A model generated the notes under the pieces. That model ran no database searches, was not told the origin of the DNA, and saw only the letters and a list, made by a program, of their open reading frames with translations. The position numbers were made by a program, and so were the translations under genes. From Desulfovibrio sp. (GTDB taxonomy: Bacteria > Desulfobacterota > Desulfovibrionia > Desulfovibrionales > Desulfovibrionaceae): a stretch of 17,688 nucleotides of DNA. The stretch spans positions 1 to 17,688 of the forward strand of contig VSMX01000038.1 of the NCBI GenBank assembly GCA_009773975.1, written 5' to 3'. Below, piece after piece: positions 7,597-13,657 of this stretch (positions within the stretch are counted from its first letter, which is position 1; every line of letters starts with the position of its first letter).

Positions 7597-8135
7597 TGAC
7601 CGAACTCAAGGGAACAACAATACTTGCGGTGAAGAAGAACGGCCATGTGGCCATGGCCGGCGATGGCCAGGTAACACTGGGCCAGACAACTATAATGAAA
7701 CATTCAGCGCGCAAGGTGCGCCGCCTGAACGAAGGCCGGGTGCTGGCCGGTTTTGCGGGCGCAACGGCCGATGCCTTCACCCTTTTCGAACTGTTTGAAG
7801 CCAAACTGAAGGAAAAGCGCGGCAATCTTGTGCGTGCGGCCGTGGAAATGGCCAAGGACTGGCGTAAGGACAAGTATTTGCGCAAACTTGAGGCCATGCT
7901 GCTGCTGGCCGATAGGGAACATTTGCTGCTGCTTTCGGGCACGGGGGATGTTATCGAGCCAGATGACGATGTGGCGGCCATAGGCAGCGGCGGCCCCTAC
8001 GCCCTGGCGGCGGCGCGCGCCCTTGTGCGGCATGGCGGAGACCCGGACGCGGAAACCATTGTGCGCGAAGCCATGGCCATAGCCGCCGAAATCTGCGTTT
8101 ACACGAATGAACATTTGACGGTTGAAACATTGTGA
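7596..8135 (+). CDS. hslV: HslV (ClpQ) ATP-dependent protease, peptidase subunit
   Basis: Proteasome-like peptidase that forms a double ring and degrades unfolded proteins together with the HslU (ClpY) ATPase in the cytosol. The 179-residue protein has GTTILAVKKNG (Thr7 as the probable catalytic N-terminal threonine after removal of MTELKG), AGDGQVTLGQT, the RKVRRL segment with the conserved lysine, GFAGATADAFTLFE and the C-terminal GSGGPYALAAARAL. The six-residue leader before Thr is longer than the single Met of E. coli HslV. hslU is not in this window, unlike the usual hslVU pair, so the ATPase must be elsewhere if the system works. The gene overlaps the M48 gene by one base and ispE by four (GTGA), so it is translated within that operon. 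Confidence 0.95.
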   Translation: MTELKGTTILAVKKNGHVAMAGDGQVTLGQTTIMKHSARKVRRLNEGRVLAGFAGATADAFTLFELFEAKLKEKRGNLVRAAVEMAKDWRKDKYLRKLEAMLLLADREHLLLLSGTGDVIEPDDDVAAIGSGGPYALAAARALVRHGGDPDAETIVREAMAIAAEICVYTNEHLTVETL

Positions 8136-9010
8136 TTTCATCGGGCTGCAAGATCAATCTTGGCCTGCAAATAACGGGACGCAGGCCGGATGGCTACCAT
8201 GAATTGAGGACTGTTTTTTATCCCCTGGATCATCCCCGGGACGAGCTTGAATTTGAAAAACTGGCCGTCCCGGGCCTGGAAATTGTTTGCGATGATCCCG
8301 AAATTCGGCCCGAAAAAAACACCATTTTTCGCGCCTGGCAAGCCTTTGGCGCCTTTTGCCGCCCGAATTTCGGAATACGGGCAACCTTGCGCAAAGGCAT
8401 ACCCAAAGAAGCCGGGCTTGGCGGGGGCAGCGGCGATGCCGCGGCCTTTCTGCTCTGGCTGAATGAAGCCTGCGGCCAGCCTCTTGACGCTGCCCGGCTG
8501 AATGAAGCCGCGCTATTTGCCGGGGCGGATGTGCCGTTTTTCCTTACTCCCCGGCCGTCGCTGGCTAGCGGCGCGGGCGAGTTTACCGAACCCGTGCGCT
8601 TTATGGGAGAAGGGCTTTTCATCTTGCTGGTTTGTCCCCCTTTCGGCGTTTCCACCGCCTGGGCCTTTGCGCGTTATGATGAATTGCGGGAGAAAACATC
8701 TCCAGAAAATTGCTTGACAAACATTTTTGACAAAGATAAAGGAAATTCTCTTTCCTGTGCCGCTTTAAAGAACTGTCTGGCAGATTGCGGATTGCAAAAT
8801 GATCTTGAAGCAGCGGTATTTCCGCGTTATCCCGAACTTGCGGAAATAAAGAACGCGCTGTTGAGACTGGGCGCGCTTGCGGCAGGCATGAGCGGAAGCG
8901 GTTCGTCCATTTTCGGCATTTTTGCCGATGAAGGCGCGGGAAAGCAGGTGAAGGAAGCAATGCGCAATGCTGGCCGGCTTTATTTTTCGGCCATGCGCAA
9001 TTATTGCTGA
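8132..9010 (+). CDS. ispE: 4-diphosphocytidyl-2-C-methyl-D-erythritol kinase
   Basis: GHMP-family kinase of the MEP pathway to isoprenoids, phosphorylating CDP-ME at the 2-hydroxyl. Visible motifs are CKINLGLQITGRRPDGYHEL (active-site Lys7), the ATP-binding glycine loop EAGLGGGSGDAAA (93-105), GADVPFFL with the catalytic Asp133, and GMSGSGSSIFGIF near the end. At 292 residues it has normal length. The start is a GTG overlapping the hslV stop; few residues precede the KINLGL motif, so the N-terminus is short but complete enough. A stretch around residues 190-215 is AT-rich and poorly conserved in style, and contains two TTGACA hexamers (8714-8719 and 8727-8732). tRNA-Gln and prs follow, the arrangement known from gammaproteobacteria. 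Confidence 0.95.
   Translation: MISSGCKINLGLQITGRRPDGYHELRTVFYPLDHPRDELEFEKLAVPGLEIVCDDPEIRPEKNTIFRAWQAFGAFCRPNFGIRATLRKGIPKEAGLGGGSGDAAAFLLWLNEACGQPLDAARLNEAALFAGADVPFFLTPRPSLASGAGEFTEPVRFMGEGLFILLVCPPFGVSTAWAFARYDELREKTSPENCLTNIFDKDKGNSLSCAALKNCLADCGLQNDLEAAVFPRYPELAEIKNALLRLGALAAGMSGSGSSIFGIFADEGAGKQVKEAMRNAGRLYFSAMRNYC
8714..8740 (+). promoter_or_regulatory. Possible internal promoter region inside ispE
   Basis: Two perfect TTGACA hexamers occur 13 bases apart, in a short direct repeat TTGACAAACA / TTGACAAAGA. GATAAA lies 15 bases after the first. The spacing is short and no good -10 matches the second. E. coli prs is known to have a promoter within ispE, so an internal start serving tRNA-Gln and prs is plausible here, but the sequence support is weak. 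Confidence 0.2.
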
Positions 9011-9022
9011 AATTGTCGATAA

Positions 9023-9098
9023 TGGGATGTGGCCAAGCGGTTAAGGCAACGGACTTTGACTCCGTGACTCGAAGGTTCAAATCCTTCCATCCCAGCCA
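9023..9098 (+). tRNA. tRNA-Gln (anticodon TTG)
   Basis: Full cloverleaf of 76 bases with encoded CCA. The acceptor TGGGATG (9023-9029) pairs with CATCCCA (9088-9094), with discriminator G9095 and CCA at 9096-9098. The anticodon stem ACGGA/TCCGT (9049-9053 / 9061-9065) encloses the loop CTTTGAC, giving anticodon TTG at 9056-9058, which reads CAA and, by wobble, CAG. The T arm GAAGG/CCTTC with loop TTCAAAT is intact. It sits 12 bases after ispE and 38 before prs, a position conserved in many proteobacteria, so it is probably processed from the longer transcript. Confidence 0.97.
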
Positions 9099-9136
9099 AT
9101 ATTTTCCGGAAGAATCTCCGGGGCCAGGATGGTCAT

Positions 9137-10084
9137 ATGTTCAGCGACCTTAAAATTGTAACCGGCTCGGCCAATCCCGAGCTTGCCCGCGCTATCTGCG
9201 ACCACCTGGGTTGCCAGCTTACACCCACCCTTGCCACCTCCTTCAGTGATGGCGAATTGCGCATAGAAATCGGCGACAATGTGCGGGAAGACGATGTTTT
9301 TGTGGTTCAACCCACTTGCCCGCCGGAGATAAACCGCAACTTCATGCAGCTTTGCCTGATGATGGACGCGCTCAAGCGCGCAAGCGCGGGACGCATCACA
9401 GCCGTTGTACCCTATTACGGCTATGCCCGCCAGGATCGCAAGGTAAGCCCGCGCGCGCCGATAAGCGCCAAGCTGACAGCGGATTTTATCAGCGTAGCCG
9501 GCGCGGACAGGGTGGTTACCATAGATTTGCATGCCGGCCAGATCCAGGGTTTTTTCAACTGCCCGGTGGACAATCTTTTTGCTGTGCCTGTCATGATGGA
9601 CAGCCTGCGCGACCTGCATGAAGACAGGGTTGTAATTGTCTCGCCAGATGCGGGCGGCGTCGAAAGGGCCCGGGCATACGCCAAAAGGCTCAATGCGCCC
9701 CTGGCCATTGTGGACAAAAGGCGCGATTCTCCCAACCAGGCTCATGCCATGCATGTGATTGGCGATGTGGAAGGCCGGGTTGCCATTGTTGTGGACGACA
9801 TGATCGACACAGCCGGCACCTTGTGCGCGGGCGCTGAAGTGCTGATGAACTATGGCGCGACCAGGATTGTGGCCTGCGCCACCCATGCAGTGCTTTCGGG
9901 GCCGGCCATAGAAAGAATCAACGCGACAGATGCGCTTTCGCAGGTGATTGTTACCGATACCATACCGCTTGGAGACAAGCTTGCGCGCTGCCCCAAGCTC
10001 AAGGTTGTGTCTGTTGCCGCATTGCTTGGAAAAACGATTCATAACATACATACAGGTTCCTCGGTAAGCGTGCTTTTCGTCTGA
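9137..10084 (+). CDS. prs: Ribose-phosphate pyrophosphokinase (PRPP synthetase)
   Basis: Makes PRPP from ribose 5-phosphate and ATP for nucleotide, histidine and tryptophan synthesis. The 315-residue length is typical of class I PRPP synthetases. Signatures include FSDGE (36-40), the ATP-binding YYGYARQDRK (93-102), DLHAGQIQGFF (130-140, His132 in the active site), the SPDAGGVERA segment (169-178) and the PRPP-binding loop VVDDMIDTAGT (218-228). ATG 9137 follows AGGAT (9126-9130), which fits as a ribosome site. It lies between tRNA-Gln and rplY, the order also seen in gammaproteobacteria. rpiB, which supplies its substrate, is encoded about 5 kb upstream on the same strand. Confidence 0.97.
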   Translation: MFSDLKIVTGSANPELARAICDHLGCQLTPTLATSFSDGELRIEIGDNVREDDVFVVQPTCPPEINRNFMQLCLMMDALKRASAGRITAVVPYYGYARQDRKVSPRAPISAKLTADFISVAGADRVVTIDLHAGQIQGFFNCPVDNLFAVPVMMDSLRDLHEDRVVIVSPDAGGVERARAYAKRLNAPLAIVDKRRDSPNQAHAMHVIGDVEGRVAIVVDDMIDTAGTLCAGAEVLMNYGATRIVACATHAVLSGPAIERINATDALSQVIVTDTIPLGDKLARCPKLKVVSVAALLGKTIHNIHTGSSVSVLFV

Positions 10085-10125
10085 GGCCTGCAAGCTGTCG
10101 CCCTTACGATTTCAAGGAGACTGGA

Positions 10126-10737
10126 ATGAGCATTGAAAAGACATTGAATGTGCAAAAACGGGAGGGCCGCGGCAAAGGTCCGAGTGGACGTCTGCGCTCG
10201 AAAAACCTTGTTCCCGGCATTTTTTATTCTCCCACCGGCGAAAATGTCCTGGTGCAGGCCGAAGCCCTGCCTCTGGAGAAACTTTACGAGGCTGTGGGCC
10301 ACACCACGGTTTTCAATCTGGAAATTGACAGCAATGGACAGAAGGAAACGCATCCCGTGCTGATTTGGCAGGTTCAACGCCATCCCTATAAAAAACTTTT
10401 TCTGCATATAGATTATTATGGCGTGGATCTTGACAAGGAAGTAAAGGTCGATGTGCCTCTTGAATTTGTTGGCACGGCCAAAGGCGTCAAGCTGGGCGGC
10501 ATCCAGGAAACCTATCGCGAAAGCGTGCGCCTTGAGAGCAAGCCGCTGGATATGCCCAAGAAAATTGTAATTGACGTCAGCGACATGAATATCGGCGATT
10601 CCATAAATGTGGCCGATCTGCAGCTGCCGCCCAATGTTTCGGCTGTTTATGACCAGAACTTCGCGGTCGTGAGCATCCTGGCCAAGGACAAGGATGAGGA
10701 AGCCGCGGATGTTGAAGGCGAAGTGGTGGCCGGGTAG
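10126..10737 (+). CDS. rplY: 50S ribosomal protein L25, general stress protein Ctc type
   Basis: Binds 5S rRNA in the large ribosomal subunit. The 203-residue protein is the long Ctc form: an N-terminal L25 domain (about 1-95, with KREGRGKGPSGRLR, LVPGIFYSP and IDYYGVD) followed by a C-terminal TL5-like beta domain (about 100-185, with VPLEFVGTAKGVKLGG and VDVSDMNIGDSINVADL-type strands) and an acidic tail (DKDEEAADVEGEV). E. coli L25 has only the first domain. A strong AAGGAG lies 9 bases before the ATG. It follows prs by 41 bases. A terminator lies 25 bases after its stop. Confidence 0.95.
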   Translation: MSIEKTLNVQKREGRGKGPSGRLRSKNLVPGIFYSPTGENVLVQAEALPLEKLYEAVGHTTVFNLEIDSNGQKETHPVLIWQVQRHPYKKLFLHIDYYGVDLDKEVKVDVPLEFVGTAKGVKLGGIQETYRESVRLESKPLDMPKKIVIDVSDMNIGDSINVADLQLPPNVSAVYDQNFAVVSILAKDKDEEAADVEGEVVAG

Positions 10738-10762
10738 TTATCAGCCTGTATTTTTGCTGGGA

Positions 10763-10786
10763 GCCGGTCTTGTGGCCGGCTTTTTT
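10763..10786 (+). terminator. Rho-independent terminator between rplY and pth
   Basis: GCCGGTC (10763-10769) pairs with GGCCGGC (10774-10780), with one G-T pair and a TTGT loop, and runs straight into six T residues (10781-10786). This is a classic intrinsic terminator after rplY. Only 20 bases separate the T run from the pth start, leaving no normal promoter space downstream, so pth probably relies on partial readthrough or on a promoter overlapping the hairpin. Confidence 0.85.
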
Positions 10787-10806
10787 ACTGTGAGCAGGTA
10801 AGCAAA

Positions 10807-11439
10807 ATGGAACTTGCCGGACTGGTTGTGGGCCTGGGCAATCCCGGGCAGCAATATGCGGGAACAAGGCACAATTGCGGCTTTGCCTTTATTGACGCCC
10901 TCCTTGCGGATTGTCAGAAAATCTCCCAGGTTGAAAAGATGGGAGGACAAAAATTTTTTTGCGAACTGTGGCGCTCGCGGCTTCCCGACAATATGGGAAC
11001 CTGGCTTTGCGCAAAACCGCAAACTTTCATGAATGAAAGCGGCAAATCCGTCCAGGCCTTGCTGTCGTGGTTCAAGCTTGCTCCTGGCCAGCTGGTGGTT
11101 GTCCACGATGAGCTTGATATCCCCCCGGGCGAAATCCGCTTCAAGCTGGGGGGCGGAAATGCCGGCCACAACGGCTTGCGTTCCATCGAGCAATACATTG
11201 GCAGCAATGCCTATTACAGATTGCGCATCGGCATTGGCAAACCGGCCCACAAGGGGGAAACGCTGGGCTGGGTTCTGGGCCGCGCGCCCGGGGCGGAACA
11301 GACAATATTTTCGCATGCCATTCATAATTCCGTCGAGGTTTTTTATACCTTTGCCAAAGACGGGTTCAAGGCAGCTGCCGTGAAAGCGAAACAGTTCGGG
11401 AAACCTGAAAAAACGCCCACTGGAGAGGATAAAAAATAA
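10807..11439 (+). CDS. pth: Peptidyl-tRNA hydrolase
   Basis: Releases peptides from prematurely dropped peptidyl-tRNA so the tRNA can be reused. The 210-residue protein shows GLVVGLGNPGQQYAGTRHN at the start (Asn12 and catalytic His22), KPQTFMNESG with the conserved Asn, VVHDELDIPPGEIRFK (catalytic Asp), and GGGNAGHNGLRSI. A lysine-rich tail (about 190-210) extends past the usual end. Its 5' side holds AGGTAAG before the ATG, and it starts 20 bases after the rplY terminator. prs-rplY-pth is a conserved order. A non-coding stretch of 266 bases follows. Confidence 0.96.
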   Translation: MELAGLVVGLGNPGQQYAGTRHNCGFAFIDALLADCQKISQVEKMGGQKFFCELWRSRLPDNMGTWLCAKPQTFMNESGKSVQALLSWFKLAPGQLVVVHDELDIPPGEIRFKLGGGNAGHNGLRSIEQYIGSNAYYRLRIGIGKPAHKGETLGWVLGRAPGAEQTIFSHAIHNSVEVFYTFAKDGFKAAAVKAKQFGKPEKTPTGEDKK

Positions 11440-11705
11440 GCCAGATGGCTGGACACCAGTTCAAGTATGCGATATGCTTAATTAACATTGCACATTTCAT
11501 TATTGCCGAATTATTTTTGGCGGTTCACAACATTTTCCGACAGAGATGGATCATTTTCAAAGTGAAAATGCCCCGATGACTGCGATAGCAGCCCCTCGAG
11601 AGAGGCCCCGGCTTGCTGCGGCTGAAATGATGGCAGCGCAAATGAATATGCACTATAAATACTTCACCAGGAAGTATATCACATACAACCTTCTGGCGGC
11701 ATTTC
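11440..11705 (+). promoter_or_regulatory. Non-coding leader upstream of carD
   Basis: No convincing gene lies in this 266-base gap. Two short palindromes are visible: CATTTTC/GAAAATG (11552-11558 / 11564-11570, loop AAAGT), which could be an operator or hairpin, and CCTC/GAGG around 11595-11606. A TATAAA at 11654-11659 is a possible -10 without a good -35. TTGCAC (11488) with TATTTT (11512) is another weak pair. The carD promoter is expected here, but I cannot place it with confidence. Confidence 0.35.
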
Positions 11706-12218
11706 ATGTTCTCGACGGACAATCTGGTCGTTTATCCGGCCCAGGGCGTTGGCAAAATTGAGCGTATCGATCAAAAAGAAATCGGTGGCGTGCCCTGTGA
11801 ATTTTATATTGTTCGTATCCGGGCCAACAACATCACCCTTATGGTTCCCGTGCAAAATGCCGTCAATGTGGGCCTGAGGGCCCTCGTATCAAAAAACCAG
11901 GCCAGTCTCATTCTTGACAATCTGCACAAAAATCTGGAACAGACAATTTTTACCGGGCAAAATTGGAACAGACGTTTTCGGGAATATTCCGAAAGGCTGA
12001 AAAGCCCGGATCTGAATGTTGTTGCCGAAGTTTTGCGCGAACTTTTGCTGATTGGCAGGAGCAAGGAACTGTCCTTTGGGGAAAGACGCCTTCTGGAACA
12101 GGCAATGAGTCTTGTGAGCGGCGAACTTTCGGAAGTGCTGGGCATTCCTTTCGATGATCTGAAAGATGAATTGTTTGCCTATTACGCGCCTCCTCAAGCC
12201 GGAGAACAAACAAACTGA
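11706..12218 (+). CDS. CarD/CdnL-family transcriptional regulator
   Basis: Small RNA polymerase-binding protein of the CarD_CdnL_TRCF family; members bind the beta subunit and stabilise open promoter complexes. The 170-residue sequence starts with the family hallmark MFSTDNLVVYPAQGVGKIERI (Tudor-like RNAP-interaction domain, about 1-65, ending in ITLMVPVQNAVNVGLR). The rest is helical, with NWNRRFREYSERLKSPDLNVVAEVLREL and LSFGERRLLEQAMSLVSGELSEVLG, matching the CarD C-terminal domain. GGCGG (11695-11699) lies 6 bases before the ATG. It is followed after 16 bases by the radical SAM gene. In related Desulfovibrio genomes, as I recall, carD sits right next to rho, so the radical SAM gene looks like an insertion between them. 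Confidence 0.92.
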   Translation: MFSTDNLVVYPAQGVGKIERIDQKEIGGVPCEFYIVRIRANNITLMVPVQNAVNVGLRALVSKNQASLILDNLHKNLEQTIFTGQNWNRRFREYSERLKSPDLNVVAEVLRELLLIGRSKELSFGERRLLEQAMSLVSGELSEVLGIPFDDLKDELFAYYAPPQAGEQTN

Positions 12219-12234
12219 GAATCCCGAATTAGAA

Positions 12235-13181
12235 ATGAAATTCTGCATAAATCTTTTCAACGACGTCAATTTTGAGCCTGACAGCATCCAGCCCTGCTGT
12301 AATGTGCATGGCATTGAAGTACCCAAATTTCCATTTTCCGGCGGCGAATTTCCCGCACAGGCCTATTGCGAGCATATCAAGAATGTTCTGGCCAGGATCC
12401 GGAATTCCGAAAATGTCTGCAAGGGTTGCCCCCAGCTCCAGACAATTGACGAAAACCATATTGAAGCAGCGGTAAAGTTCAAGACAGTCTCTTTCAACCA
12501 GCACCGTTTTTTCTGCAACTGCAAATGCGAATATTGCGACTTGTGGCCGCATAAAAGCAGAGGCTACGGCTATGAAGTGCTACCCACCCTGGAAAGCCTG
12601 CAGACACAGGATTTGCTGGATAAAAATTGTTTTTTCAGCTGGGGGGCGGGGAACCGAGCATTCTGCCAGGATTTGAAGATGCCGCGCAATGGATCACAAA
12701 GCACGGATATTGGCAAAATGTTCATACCAATGCGCTGATATATTCGCCGGCCATTGGCAGGATGCTGCGGCGCGACCAGGGGGAAATCAATATCAGCCTC
12801 GATAGCTCATCCCCCGAAATTTACAGGAATGTCAAGGGCATCAACGGCTTTGCCAGGGTTGTGGACAGCCTGAAAAAATATGTGGCCGATGCCCGATCTC
12901 CAGCACAGATTGTGCTCAAATATATAATTTATGAAAAAAACAACCAGATACCGGAAATTGCGCAATTCATCAAAATGTGCGCATCTCTTGGCATCAAAAA
13001 AATTCAGCTTTCATTTGATTTCAGGGAAGTCAATGCCAATAAAGTTAGTGAACAGACTTATGTTGCGGCGGCTTTCATGTCCCGGCAGGCCAGGAATTTT
13101 GGCATCGAAGCGAGTCCTTTTTATCTCTCCCGGGAAGCTGTTGAAAAAATCAACAATATTGCAATGACCAATTTTTCATGA
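12235..13181 (+). pseudogene. Radical SAM enzyme gene with a -1 frameshift at the GGGEP motif
   Basis: Joined reading gives about 315 residues. The first frame runs from ATG 12235 and holds the 4Fe-4S motif CNCKCEYC (CX3CX2C: Cys94, 98, 101). It is preceded by cysteine pairs PCCNVHG (21-22) and CKGCP (62, 65), which resemble a SPASM-like auxiliary cluster but at the N-terminus. The second frame, open from 12627 to 13181, starts with the radical SAM GGGEP motif and continues with ISLDSSSPEIYRNVKG and the rest of the barrel. The switch falls at T6 (12630-12635) and G6 (12641-12646). One extra T gives FFQLGGGEP; one extra G gives FFSWGGGEP, the more family-like reading. T_TTT_TTC (12630-12636) is also a -1 slippery heptamer in the correct frame. 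A true pseudogene, a sequencing error, slippage or programmed frameshifting all remain possible. Substrate unknown; probably gained between carD and rho. Confidence 0.8.
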
Positions 13182-13189
13182 TTTTTTGC

Positions 13190-13218
13190 TTGCAATCCAG
13201 AAAAAGATTATCTATAGC
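13190..13218 (+). promoter_or_regulatory. Candidate rho promoter
   Basis: TTGCAA (13190-13195) and TATAGC (13213-13218) are separated by 17 bases, each matching four of six consensus positions. Transcription would begin near 13225, giving a rho leader of about 430 bases. TATAAT at 13597-13602 is an alternative -10 but lacks a -35. Confidence 0.3.
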
Positions 13219-13657
13219 ATTTCGCAGTTGAAATATACATTTTCAATTGTTGGGGACGTCCGATTATGCGCCTGACGCGCGAATTAATCACAGCTCAAGC
13301 GCAGGCATGGCAATTTTCATCAGGAAATTGCCATAATCAAATCGCGTATGCCCCGGCAGGAATATAAATCTTGTCAAATGCATTTGCCGCCTGAAAACAA
13401 TCGCATCAACATATACTAGCAGGATTTTGATTTTCGGCCGTCCAAAATGGCCGCCATATACCGTTATTTGGTTAGGGGCGCGTCTGTCCCTGAATTTTTT
13501 TGCAACTTGCCAAAGTCAAAACAACTTTTGCTATCCGGCGCCAAAAGGCGTTAAGCCGCGATGCGAACATTTTTAATAAATGTTCATGTGGTTTTTTATA
13601 ATTTATTTCCAAATGTTTGGGTTTCCAAGGGATCCCCGGCATTAAACCCTACCAGTT
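13219..13657 (+). promoter_or_regulatory. Long hairpin-rich leader upstream of rho
   Basis: No supported gene lies here. Five inverted repeats are visible: CAGTTGAAA/TTTCAATTG (13225-13249), ATGGCAATTTTC/GGAAATTGCCAT (13307-13334, 12 pairs with one G-T), CGGCCGT/ATGGCCG (13435-13453, one G-T), CGCC/GGCG with an AAAA loop (13539-13550), and GAACATTT/AAATGTTC (13565-13585), followed at 13592 by a T6 run. rho genes in other bacteria have long leaders used for autoregulation, so a similar role is plausible. It may also contain debris from the insertion of the radical SAM gene. Confidence 0.4.

Noticed and set aside
9077..10093. 338-residue minus-strand open frame over prs
   Set aside because: prs is full length with all active-site motifs; the reverse frame has no recognisable features.
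11546..11761. 71-residue open frame overlapping the start of carD
   Set aside because: It is out of frame with CarD, lacks a ribosome site and shows no family features.
12166..12234. Upstream start for the radical SAM gene inside carD
   Set aside because: The added residues look like out-of-frame carD sequence; ATG 12235 just after the carD stop is the natural start.
13597..13602. TATAAT close to rho as its promoter
   Set aside because: No -35 hexamer lies at suitable distance, and it overlaps an AT-rich stretch where such matches are expected by chance.
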